Assembly (NCBI GenBank): GCA_037074765.1
Contig: JBAMDO010000134.1
Location: forward strand, 1-64,000
Length of the DNA stretch: 64,000 nucleotides
Direction: 5' to 3'
Origin: Mansonella perstans
Taxonomy: Eukaryota; Nematoda; Chromadorea; Rhabditida; Onchocercidae
Below, one piece after another: positions 1-14,738 of the stretch (position 1 is its first letter; the number at the start of each line of letters is the position of its first letter). The position numbers were made by a program, and so were the translations under genes. The notes beneath the pieces are model-generated. The model did not search any database. It saw nothing but the letters and a program-made list of their open reading frames with translations, and had not been told where the DNA came from.

Positions 1-1236
1 AATTCCTCTTAGTAGAGTGTGTTTCAAGTTTATATAATAATGATGGATATTGAGGAAAGGACCACGAATGAACATTTACACAAAGAATCTCGATACTTTA
101 TATGCTAGTTTTTATCCCACTAATAATTACTAAATAAAATTAGGTAAAAAATTTAAAGCGAACAATTAAACGTGATTTAGAAAATATCATAAATAATGGA
201 AAAAAAAAGAATTTATCTCACAAATCATTATTTAGACATAATACAGTTCAAAACGCATGAATTTAATAAAAATCATTTACTAGAACAGGGAGAAATCGAA
301 AAAAATCCGACAAAAAAAAAAATTATTTGTCAATTTTTTAATTAGTTTTTTTCTTGACAAAATGAAGTACATTCTAATTCGTTTATTGAAATAATTATGG
401 GAAAGTTAAGCATATTACTTTTGAAATGTATACACATACAAAATCTCACAAATGACCCACAAACTTCTTGATTTCCAATAAAACAAACATATACTAATAT
501 ATTCACAGTTATCTGAGAAAAAAAAACAGAATAGAATTCACAATGATTCACAATCACTCACAGAAAAACCGATTAGAGCAATCAGAAGAATTGTCAAAAA
601 AAAAAAAAAAAAACGTGAGAAACAAAACCCGTAAAATAATTGTTTTAATATATCTGTCTCGTACAGACGAATTAAATTGGCCCATAAGTTCCTGAACTGC
701 AAAATCTACAAAAATAGATGATTTTTTTTTTTTTTTAATATTACAAGCAGGAGTACTAAATAAAAGAGCTCATTTCATTCATTTCAAAAATTCCACCGTT
801 TTTGGATGAGCATGGCATGAATCGCTTAGTTGATAATTTCAACCTTATTTGTTATTTGTCTGAGCTCACTTCAACCAAACTTGAAATTTTACCCTAATAA
901 ATTACTGCGAAAATTGGATGTGAACTGTCAGAAAGCAGAAACAAAATACCTTTAATATGTATCAAAAAGATATGTTACCCATCCATGTTGGAGTACTAAA
1001 ATGACAATAATATGGCCAGAAAACTATCATCAGATTTTCTCATTAATCATCATCATATCACTTCCCTCTTTTCTTTTTTATACTTATCAACTAAAAATAA
1101 TGCCTGCCTGTGTTTTTATCTTGAAAGTTGGTCGAAAATGAATTCACATGTAAATTGCTTTAATAGAAAACAAAATCAAATGTTAAAAAAAATGAATTCA
1201 TCCTTAATTAGTGTGGTATGTGCTATTAAAAAATTC
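1..1236. other. AT-rich intergenic stretch, no gene recognised
   Basis: No open frame with family resemblance or a consistent splice pattern was seen on either strand. The stretch contains a poly-A run near 597-614 and a poly-T run near 721-736. The part next to 1236 is presumably the 3' UTR of the minus-strand SR protein gene that ends at 1237. Confidence 0.5.
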
Positions 1237-4513
<3,277 letters not shown>

Positions 4514-5259
4514 ATCGGAGGACTGAAAGGTCAGAGTAGTGCAGAGTACTTAAAAGGCCTATCCAGTAATCTCAGTCATTTAAATGCCCTAAATAACTTT
4601 CTACCAGCTGTGCTACCACCTCATAACAGAATTGGACAGGAACGAAAGTACCAAGCTGTTCTGGAACAGCAAATTTGGAACGCGATGGCCCGGTTCAAAT
4701 TATGTTATGTTGGAGATAATTTAATTACTAATGTAATTTTGCATTGCCAGGAATCTAGATCATTTTACCCAGAAATCCAAATCATTTTACCCCGAGATCT
4801 AGATCATTTTACTTTATGTGTGTATGAAAATAAATGAAGGCAATTAGGAAGTAACAGTTGCAGGAGGAAGGAAGAGATAAAGAATGAATTTTCAAATAAT
4901 AATAATATGGTGTGAAATAGGAAGCAAAGAATAAAAGATTCATTGTAAATGAAATCTATCTCCTCTTTTTTTCTTACGATACCTTTTCCTCGCATTCCGC
5001 TCGTTTGGCTCAAATTTTAAAAGCTACTATTATAACTTGGCCAGAGAACAGAATAGTTAACATCATTGTTCCAGCTACATTTCCCATTGCTTTGGCATTA
5101 TAAAGTTTGGTAATTATTTTTATTATTTAGTATTTCTGTGCTTTTCTCTGTGGACATTTTCAAATGGAAATGTTGCAGATCTGATAAAACGACTTTTGAT
5201 GTGAACATTTTAGGACATTTGGACATTTGAACAATAATTCATAAACAGCAATATAAAGA
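4514..5259. promoter_or_regulatory. Divergent promoter region between the SRSF10-like gene and GPATCH11
   Basis: The 746 bp between two head-to-head start codons must hold both promoters. A triplet of imperfect ~21 bp direct repeats lies at about 4750-4813, each with the core ATCATTTTAC, preceded twice by CTAG. A plus-strand open frame at 4256-4837 runs through the SRSF10-like first exon antisense and has no family likeness. Confidence 0.5.
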
Positions 5260-7889
5260 ATGATGGATCCATATAATGCAACAACAAGTGATAATGATGA
5301 TTATATGTCCGATGCATATACAGCTGTAGATGTACGACCTGGTTTGTTGCATTTTGCAATTATAAAAAGATTAATATAAATCCAGGAAGATCAAAGAATA
5401 TTTAGGGATTCCCCAATGATTTCTAACTTGTCCACTTTCATCTATCAGTTTAAATGATAGAATTTGATAGTAGAAATTGTTTCTTATACATAAAACGACA
5501 TTCGGGAAATTATAGTTTACTTTGGAAAGAAATCTTATTTGAACTTGAAGTTAAAGTCCAAAACGATGTAATTTTATTATTTCTAATATTGTGAGCAAAT
5601 TTAAATATAAATATTATTTTACATTAATATATAGTTAAACTTCGGTTGATTGAAATTGGAATGTAACGTTAGATTAATAGAAGAATATGAAAAAAGGGAG
5701 AATATTATGAGAAGAGAAAAATTTTGATTCCATTTTTTATTTTTTATTTCTTATTTTACAGGAATTGCGAAAACTGAAACGCAGCGGCGAAATTTGAAGT
5801 TGGAAGCAAAACGAGTGGAAAATATTGAACGTTTGCGGAATGTACCAAAACGTTCGGAAATAGAGAAAAAGATGCGAGATGATGCCCTGGCAAAGCCTGT
5901 TAGTGAGGACTCTAAAGGATTCTTGTTGCTATCAAAAATGGGCTATAAGCCAGGGATGAGTTTAGGTGTGGAAAAAAAAGGTAATATGATTTTTTTCTTC
6001 TTGGAAGTGATTGCAGATTAATTGTTGGAATTTTTTATCTGACACTTAGCTTTTCTGATATAACGATTTTTGTAACTCTGAAAAATAATCGAAGACAGAG
6101 GAATTTGTTTTCAGTACTTGTTCAGAAAGATAAAGTCGTATTTCTTACTTAAGTGGGTTGATTATGTTTAGGTTGCAGTGAAGGGATCAAAGTACCCATT
6201 GCATTGGAGCTGAAAACTGATCGTACGGGATTAGGGCATGATGCGGAAGAAGATGAAAGACGAAAAGAACGCATGAATTTCTATCAAAAAGCTGTGCTGG
6301 AGAAAGCAAAAATTAGTGTTAGTTTATTTCGAGTTTCAAATCTTAGATATGAAGTTAATTTGACGAGGGATAAGTTACTGAGCGGCAGTAATTATTACTG
6401 GTTTAATGACATCAACTCCTTATTTGGGAAATATATAGTTTGATGAGTTTAAGGAAGTTTTAGTGTGTGTAGAAATACTTTAAAGTTTAAAGTTTTTTTA
6501 TTCTCTTCATTTTATTTTATCTTGATTGTTAATAGTTTTAGTTATTTTTCATTTTTTTTTTCTACATTTTACTGGTTCCACTTCTTCCCTTTATTGTCAT
6601 GGAGATTATGATAAGATTCATTTTTTTCCTAGTTTTTGGATTAAAGATGGTTTTTATTTCTTTGTTTATTACATATTAATTTTATTTAGTTATTTTTTTC
6701 TTTCAGCTTAATTGATCCAATGGTAGCCTTTGGACTATTGTTGCTTAATTAATTACTTATTAATTCTTTGCTTCATCCTTAACTGAAACTGGGACGTTAA
6801 GATTTTTAATTTACTGAAAACTAAACTTGGTTTCAGGATGCACTTATTGATGATTTTTGTATAAGAAAACGCTGGGCAGCATCTATGAAACAACAGTCGA
6901 GGGATTTGAAAAAAAGCCGAAAAATATGTCAGGAATTAGATACCAGGTGAAAATAGACATATATTGTTGCTTGTATCACTTCTTTTCTTTCAGAATTTTG
7001 AAATAGATTTGTTATTCATTTTTTTTTTTACCAATTTTAGGAATGGTCTGAAACTTCCTACATCTTCTCATTTTTGGCCAATATATAATGTAACAAAGGA
7101 GGATGATATTTTTGCATCGAAAAAGAGAAGAACTGAAGAGTCGGAATCGGAATGCATTACGGAATGTTTCACATATTTTAATGGGTTCGCAGCGCCTGAT
7201 GATTTGAATATTGACGAGTTGTCAAAGGATGAAATTACAGAATGGTATTAGATAATGACAAACTTGCTATTATTTAACCAATTATCGTATAATTGAATAA
7301 TTTTTTAACTTAAAATTTAATTGATATCATTATATTCAACGTTAATTAATATACTGTGTAGTTACTTCACATGAAATGCTTGTGATATTAGCTCCTTTTA
7401 AAAAAAATAAATATAATATACTTATCTCTTATAAATATAATTAAAAGTTGTTCTTGTAGTTGAATTCTTCTAATAGATTATGACACTCTCAATTATTGTT
7501 ACCAATGTTAGGAATAAAGCTAAAACGTAACATTGAAATATCTCGTCTAGAAAACTTTGCATCAGCTAATGTTTGTCTGGATGTTAAACATTTTTAATAG
7601 GTTTTGATAATAGAAATATGTGATATTTAAGATGTGTATGTGGTTCAAATTAACTGTTTAAAATTTTAATTGTTATTTAAATTTAGATTTAAACCATTGT
7701 AGATTAGGAATATTTGAGCCATTTAAAAAAAATATTACTTGCAGGTTAACGGAATTAACAAAGTATCTTCGTTCTGCTCACCGTTATTGTATTTGGTGCG
7801 GAGCTCAATATGGTTCAAAGGAAGAATTGGAAAATAATTGTCCAGGAAAGACGAGAGAAGAGCATGAAGGGAGTGATGACGATAGTTAG
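5260..7889 (+). CDS. GPATCH11: G-patch domain-containing protein 11 homologue
   Basis: Six exons: 5260-5341, 5762-5980, 6172-6317, 6837-6946, 7041-7244, 7745-7889; 301 residues, near the length of vertebrate GPATCH11. The G-patch lies at about residues 76-125, starting SKGFLLLSKMGYKPGMSLG and ending RTGLGHD. The rest follows the GPATCH11 plan: a basic helical stretch with RKRWAASMKQQ, an acidic linker, and a C-terminal domain with YCIWCG (Cys269, Cys272) and a third cysteine in NNCPG (Cys286), which looks metal-binding. G-patch proteins typically activate DEAH RNA helicases; nuclear RNA processing is inferred from that. Two ATGs lie in tandem at 5260 and 5263; the first was taken. The exon 5 donor is the weak GTATTA at 7245. 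Confidence 0.9.
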
Positions 7890-8964
7890 AGATATATCAT
7901 TATCTTGTCTTTTTCATTTCTTCTAGGAATTTTATTGGTTTTCTTCTTGACTTCAGGATTCAATGGGATATTATATACGATTCACGATATTATGCTGCAT
8001 GGTAAATCCATTATAGATTCTATTTTCTAACTCTAATAGTTAACCATATATGCATATTGATGTGCTTTTCATTGTACTTTTTACTTGTCAAAACTTAACA
8101 GTATTTTTTGACTTACTTAAAACGTGTCAGGATTTACAGGATGATGAGTACGTATGTCTTAATTAGTATTATATTTTTTTCATTCTTTATTTTATAGTTT
8201 CTTACATGAAATATTGATTCATATTAATCATTAATTATATTCAGCATTGTTAATTATATTTTTCTTTTATTAATTATATTAAGTATTAATATCGTTTGTC
8301 TTTTCATTGTTTATTTTACAGTTTTTTGCAAGAAATATTGATTTATTACAGTATTGTTATATTTCAGTATGCTCTTCTGTAAATAAATATACTTATCTCT
8401 TCTGTTTGTCTCTATTCTGAATATTGTTGCGGCTTTCCGTCTGAAAAGTTATTTTTTTTTGGGCCACTGTTGAAGTGAAAGATGTAAGTGAATGATATTA
8501 GCATTATAATTACTGAAATAATGATTATAATTATCAAATAGTTAACACTGTTTTAGTGGAAGATAAAAGTGAATGATATTAGCATTATAATTATTGAAAT
8601 AATTATAATGATTATAATTGTTGAAATAATCATAATGATTATAATTATCAAATAGTTGCCACTGTTGTTGTAGTGGAAGACAAAAGTGAATGATATTAGC
8701 ATTATAATTATTGAAATAATTATAATGATTATAATTATCAAATAGTTACCACTGTTATAGTGGAAGATGAAAATGAATTGATATTAGCATTATGCATTTA
8801 TTATTGAAATCTATATTAAAAACACCCGTTTGGAGGACAAAGTAGTATTAGTGGGAAATATATGTTAATTCCCACTAACATTTATTATCTTCTAGCTGCT
8901 ATAAACTTGGTATTTTTTTAAATGAAATGTTTTTTTGGTTCAAATGATATGGTAGTTAAAAGAT
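7890..8964. other. Intergenic: GPATCH11 3' region and AT-rich repeats
   Basis: No coding signal. A candidate polyadenylation hexamer AATAAA lies at 8382-8387. The right part holds the tandem array listed separately. The gap to the next gene on the same strand is more than 1.2 kb, much larger than the usual spacing inside nematode operons. Confidence 0.5.
8473..8810 (+). repeat. Tandem array of about 4 imperfect ~85-118 bp units
   Basis: Units begin near 8473, 8561, 8678 and 8763. Each carries AGTGAATGATATTAGCATTA or a close variant, then alternating TAATTATTGAAATAAT blocks, then CAAATAGTTNNCACTGTT. The second unit has an extra inner block and the fourth is truncated. AT-rich minisatellite with no coding sense. 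Confidence 0.85.
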
Positions 8965-9140
8965 GAGGAATTTGGTGCCCAAGAGTTGAAGAATAGCTAA
9001 ACGAGAATAATTGAAAAGTTCTTGCAGGTTTGCAAATATTTTTTCGTTGTTGGAGGAATTTGGTGCCCAAGAGTTGAAGAATAGCTAAACGAGAATAATT
9101 GAAAAGTTCTTGCAGGTTTGCAAATATTTTTTCGTTGTTG
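8965..9140 (+). repeat. Perfect 88 bp tandem duplication directly upstream of CWF19L1
   Basis: Copies 8965-9052 and 9053-9140 appear identical. The second ends 13 nt before the CWF19L1 start codon at 9154. Each copy holds a TTCTTGCAG acceptor-like site (ending 9027 and 9115), so both could serve as spliced-leader acceptors. The identity suggests a recent duplication or an assembly error. Confidence 0.85.
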
Positions 9141-9153
9141 GAAATCTAAAAGA

Positions 9154-12100
9154 ATGTCGCTTAAAATTCTTGTTTGTGGTGATGTGAATGGACAATTTGA
9201 TTCATTGTTGAAACGAGTGAATGCTGTCAACAAAAATGTAAGCTTTTATATAAGTGTCATATAAAAATTTCTCGTGTCATATCCTGCTTTTATGCACATC
9301 ATTTGTTTTCCCTCTTTTACAACTATATTTTAGTAAAATATGAAAGGTATTTGTTGTGAATCAATGGGATAAACAACTGAGTATAAGCAGTGTCTGTCAA
9401 AAATAATTACCATTTAGCTGGTCTGTCAAGACGATAACTCCCAATCGTAAACTAATCCCCTAAATAAATTATGGAAATATGGAAGCATCAATGGAATGAA
9501 TTAGTTAATCTAAATTAATCCTAAAAATAAATTCAAATAAAATAAAATACTTCTTGCAATAATTAATTACGAACCTTAAAAACAAAACAAACAAAACATA
9601 ATGCTTCATATTCATTCAAAAAGTAGCATTAATCAATAGATATGTCGTTAATCAGTAGATATATTAATCAATAATCAATAAATATAATTATATTATAACC
9701 TTGAACATGATTAAATTAAAATTGCAATTAAAATTACCTGGCTTAACATGGTAAAAGTTAACAACAAAAGAAAAACAAACTCAGATAAAAACAGAAGTAA
9801 ATTATCCAGAATCATCCAATAATCATCCAGCAAATCCATAGTAAATCATCCTTTAATCCAGAATTAACAACTGTTGTATCCTTCAGTACAGTACAGTCAG
9901 TATCCTATTTTTTAGAAGTTGGATTTTCGATGGATTATTGAAAATAGCAAAAAGTTAAACGACTTTCAATTTAAAATAAAATGAAAACTCAAAAGCTGTT
10001 TCACTAAAACTGCATTGCAGGAAGTGTGAAGTAGAAATCTGGAAAATTTGCAACAGTTTCTGATTATTACAGTTGAATTAATGATGGTTCCTTGAGAATA
10101 TTAATATTGCTAGAAGCTATTTGTTTTTATAATATACAGATGTGATCGATTAGCTTCAAATTAATCTGCAGCGAAAAATGTTTCGAATTATTTGACTTAA
10201 TTGCAGAATGGTCCATTTGACATGCTTTTTTGTGTTGGCGAATTTTTCGGACCGGATAAGGAGTCAAACGAACGAATTATCAATGGTGTCGTCAGAATGC
10301 CCATGTCAACATATATCTTAGGTTTCTTTTGAGATTTATTTTTTCTAAATTTTCGTATTTTTTAGTAATTTCTAATAATAAATGCTGATTGCTGCCTAAC
10401 CAGAAGTGGTTAGGTTAAGTGGCTTTAAGTTCGTTAAATAGCTGCCATATCGAATCTCTTACAGAATTCTGTTTCTCGATCACATTTAACATAAGTTGAA
10501 ACTGAATGTATTACTCACGTCTCTCTTTTATTAAACCAAATAATTTTGCTACTAATGAGGAATTTACTTTTAATGATATTTTACAAATAATTATGGATTT
10601 TGTTTCCCATGGAAAGTGTAAAATTTTTGGAAACAATATAATAAAAAGCTAGATGTCTATCAATATGCAAAATAAAAGTGAAGCTTTGGAACCAAAAGAC
10701 ATTTAGATTTTGATTTTAAATTTAAAAATTGTGGAAATTTCATGATGATTTTTGTCCAAAAGAAACTATTGATAGTCATTGATATAGGTGCATGTTGCCC
10801 GTCAACATCACGATTTTATCCCGAAGATGGTGTCGAATTCTGTGCAAATCTAACGTATCTTGGGAAAAGAGGTATACTGAATACAGCAGATGGTCTTCAA
10901 GTAGCATATGTTAGCGGAACTGAAGGCACACAAGCTTTACCTTTCCAAGTAAGATTTCCGAAATTTTATTTGGAGATTTTTGAAGTGATTTGCATTAATT
11001 TTTTAAATGATTTGCAGTTTGGATAAATGAGTGAATTGTGCCTATTCGTCTCTCTTTCTGCTTTTTTATTCACTTATTTCATTTGAATCAGTTTGGGGAG
11101 TTTATTTGATGTAATTAAAAACTTATTTTCGATACAATGAAATAATTTGTTGAGATTATATTATTTTTCAGTTCAACCAAAACGATGTTAATGAATTGCT
11201 GAAGTTTGTAAAAGCAAGTACCGGATATTTGGGACTTGATCTTCTATTTACATCTATATGGCCTGCTGGGGTATCCAGTTTATGTTACTTCTTGTTATGT
11301 AGCTTTTGAGTTTCAGTATTTATCAAAAAATAACTTCCAGGTTTCGAAATTTTCGACAAATTGTCCGAAAAGGGATGTTGAGGGAAGTTGCTTTTTATCA
11401 CAACTTGCAGCAGGCTTAAAACCCCGTTATCATTTTGCTGGAATGGGCATACATTACGAAAGAACACCGTACAGGTTTGTTTTTCTTTTGAAACTTTTTA
11501 ATAAATTAAAACCTTTCTTTTAAAACCTTAAAATTGATTTGCTGATGATTTCTTGTTTCATTTGGTTTCCAATCGTTCAATGCAGATGTTTGAAATTTCT
11601 CCCTGCTTTTTTTATTCTAAAAATTGGCATTGATTTACTACATAAACAAAGTTTGTACGTAAATAACCAAGCAATAGCAAAGGATTACTTGGAACTATTT
11701 AGTGCATTTTAAAACTTCAAATTTTAAGAAAAATATCGAAATGAAAAAAAATTTTCAGGAATCATCGAGTTTTGCAGGAAGCCGCCCAGCACGTTACACG
11801 TTTTATTGGTTTAGCTCCAGTAAATAATCCGGAAAAGGACAAATGGCTTTACGCTTTCTCAATAACCCCGATGCGAAAGTTATCAAGAGCTGAACTTACT
11901 TCGCAGCCAGATAATGCTACCGAATTTCCATATATGGAAATTCTCGCACGATTGATCCTAGAGTATTATTCATTTTGTTTTTGTTTGTTTTTTGAATAGG
12001 TAAAGTTATTGATTTACTGGTAGTAAAAAGATTAAATATTTTACAATATTTCCTTACAGTACTATTTTACAGTACCATAACTTCAACTTAACAATGAGTA

Positions 12101-14093
12101 GACGCTTGATATGTTGCATAGCAATTCAACAAACAAAAGCACTAAGTTAACGACTGCAAACTGTATCTCGCATTACTTGTATGCAAATTTAGCAATGATT
12201 AAAAATTGAAAATTGAAAAAATTTCTGAAAAAATTTAGGGAAAAAGAGAAAAAGAAGAAAGAGGAGGATTTTAAGGAGCAATATTTTTTTGATATGTCAG
12301 CTGAAGTTGAGGATAACATTGATCATGGTGGTAAACGACGGAAAAAAGGTACGTTTAATTAACTGAACACTTCACCTTTAGCAAATTAAAAACAAAATAT
12401 TTTGGTTGTATTAAAATTAAAAATGCCTATTTGTGAAATCTTAGTTATTGATCAGTGTAAAAATTGATTCAGAACATTTTGATTACAAACATTACCAGAG
12501 TAAAAAATGAATTTTTCGGATTCAGTCACCATTTAGTCGCAGTATTTGAAAATATTCGAGTTTTAATTGTATTGTCAAAAAGTATTATGTCATTAAGTCC
12601 GTAGAATCTCACTAATTGCTTGTCAGCAATTGCTTAGAATCTTTTAATCGAGAACAACGAGTTCAACAACCCTGCTGGTTTTGTTTGTCAAACGTGGATG
12701 CGGAACAATATTTGGTGATATCTGTATCCGATGAGTGCTATTTAGCTATGCCGAAAGGTCCATTAGTAGATGATCATATAATGATTTTATCAATTGGTCA
12801 GTTTTTTTTTTTTTTGGTGGAATTATTGTAATGTTATATGTTATTCCAAAAAATCTTTTTTTTCAAATTAGTTGGAATTAAATCATTTTTTGCAGACTTA
12901 ACACTTCACTATTATTATTTTATAGGTCATATACAATCAGTTGTGGCTGCTTCTCAGGCAGTTAGAGATGACATCAAGAAATATAAAGATGCGTTAACGC
13001 TGATGTTCAATAGTCAAGGCAAATTACCGGTATTTTTCGAACGGAATTATAAAACGCAGCATCTGCAGGTTTCTTTAATTTTATACCAAATCCAGCTTTT
13101 TTTCATCCTATTCTTTTATTACTATAGATTCTTTTACTGTAGATTCACTTACTATATCACTTATCACTTATTTACTTTTACTATAGATTCACGGTTTCTT
13201 TCTGTTTCTAAAATCATTGCTTAATCCAGTTCTCAGATGCTTTTTGCAAAACATTGTTACTTGAATTACATCATTCAGTCTTTTCATTATTGCTTCTGTA
13301 TTCTTCTTCTGTCACTGCAAACTTTGGTTGCAACGGTTATTTTAGATACAAGTTGTACCGATTCCGAAAACTTGTTCGAAAGCTTTGCGAAGTTCATTTC
13401 TAAATGCTGCACAAATGAAAAACATAGAAATGGCATTCCTAAAAGAGGAAGAAGAGGTGTGAATTTATCAAGCAATGAATAAAAAAAAACCAACATTTCT
13501 AGCACTATTTTCAAAAATCTTTTTTTAAATTTCTAAAAACCAATTTAAAACCATTTCTAAAATTATTTTCAAACAGTTATTCTGTCATTCTTTTACTTTT
13601 TTTGCGAGAACATTTCCGACGATGTACTATTTTTCCAGATTTGGCATACAACAAATGAAGGCTGTCCATATTTCCTTGTTGAACTTCCAGAAGGCAGCCG
13701 ACTTTTTTCATCAAAAATGGCTAATTTCCCACTACAATTTGGACGAGAAGTAAGATCTAAGTTTCAAAACTAAAACTAAATGATCGTTGGTTTTTTTAAA
13801 ATTCCAACACTACATGTTCCTCTCCTGAAGATTTTGTTGACTGAAGAAACAAACGCTTGAAGCAAAATTGGAGTAATTTTCCTTGAGAAATTCTAAAAAT
13901 TGCTTTTAAAAAATCTTTAAATTTTACAGAAATTGAATTATAGGTACTAGCAGGACCAGCTTTGTTAGACTGTGAAGAAAAAATTGATTGGCGTCGATGC
14001 GAACTGGAGAAAAATGAACAAGCAAAATTGGTGGATAATTTGAAGCAAACTTTTAAACCATATGATTTCACAGATGCTGATGATGATGAATAA
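9154..14093 (+). CDS. CWF19L1: CWF19-like protein 1 (Drn1 homologue)
   Basis: Twelve exons: 9154-9237, 10207-10321, 10788-10948, 11172-11270, 11341-11474, 11759-11962, 12239-12348, 12638-12796, 12926-13068, 13346-13456, 13639-13749, 13944-14093; 526 residues, close to human CWF19L1. Residues 1-265 are the metallophosphoesterase-like N-terminal domain ([26 protein letters not shown]). A charged linker follows, then CwfJ C-terminal domain 1 (CWFC at 315-318, [29 protein letters not shown]) and domain 2 ending FGREVL...KPYDF. The yeast relative Drn1 works with debranching enzyme on intron lariats, so a nuclear splicing or lariat-turnover role is likely. Exon 10 uses acceptor TTTTAG at 13345; the longer open frame there (13237-13482) is the wrong frame. 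The exon 6 donor GTATTA at 11963 is weak but keeps phase. Confidence 0.92.
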
Positions 14094-14738
14094 TATGTTC
14101 AATATGCCGGATAAAAAAACAAATACAAAAGAAAATCCAATTAAAATGAATTTTTTTGTCCATGCTAAAGCAATCAGCAACAATTTGTATGCTTAATTTC
14201 ATGTGGAGAAATAATATGTATCGTCTCCTTTTATTTATAGTTTCCACGAACGAATGAACTCAATTACAGATGAAACCGGTAGAACCGGGATCACACAATG
14301 ATGATACTCAAAATAAATGATTAAAAAAAATCTTGGTACTAAATAAAGCTATAATTATTTAGTAGATTCTGCATAATTTGATACACAATAACTTTACTAA
14401 TTTTTAATCACTTACAAAATTATCTTAATATTGTAAATGTAATCCTGAACATTTCATAGCTTGGTGTATTGGACTATTAAAATCCTGATCTTACTCGAAA
14501 CTTGGTAACTTACTAATTTTAAATAACTTCCAAATTTGTCCTAATATTTTAAATGTAGTCCTTAACCATTGTATAGTCTGGCGTATTGGACTAAAATCCA
14601 ATCTTGACCTTTAATTGAAACTTAAAATCATTAACCAATAAATGTTTAACAAAAAAAAAAAGGAAAACAAATACAAAAACAACAATCGTATCTAACCGGG
14701 GCCTACATATCATCCTAAGGAATCATAAAAATAACTTT
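14094..14738. other. Convergent 3' intergenic region, CWF19L1 and MPP8-like gene
   Basis: Both genes end here. AATAAA hexamers on the plus strand at 14312-14317 and 14342-14347 are candidate CWF19L1 polyadenylation signals. The middle holds the duplicated ~115 bp segment listed separately. Confidence 0.55.
14398..14630 (+). repeat. Diverged ~115 bp tandem duplication
   Basis: 14398-14512 and 14513-14630 align along their length. Shared words include AATATT(G/T)TAAATGTA, TATAG/CATAGCTTGGTG variants and GTATTGGACTA. Several substitutions and small gaps show it is older than the 88 bp duplication at 8965. Confidence 0.7.

Noticed and set aside
7890..9153. GPATCH11 and CWF19L1 as an operon
   Set aside because: Same strand, but the gap exceeds 1.2 kb and is filled with minisatellite; nematode operons usually have gaps of a few hundred bases or less.
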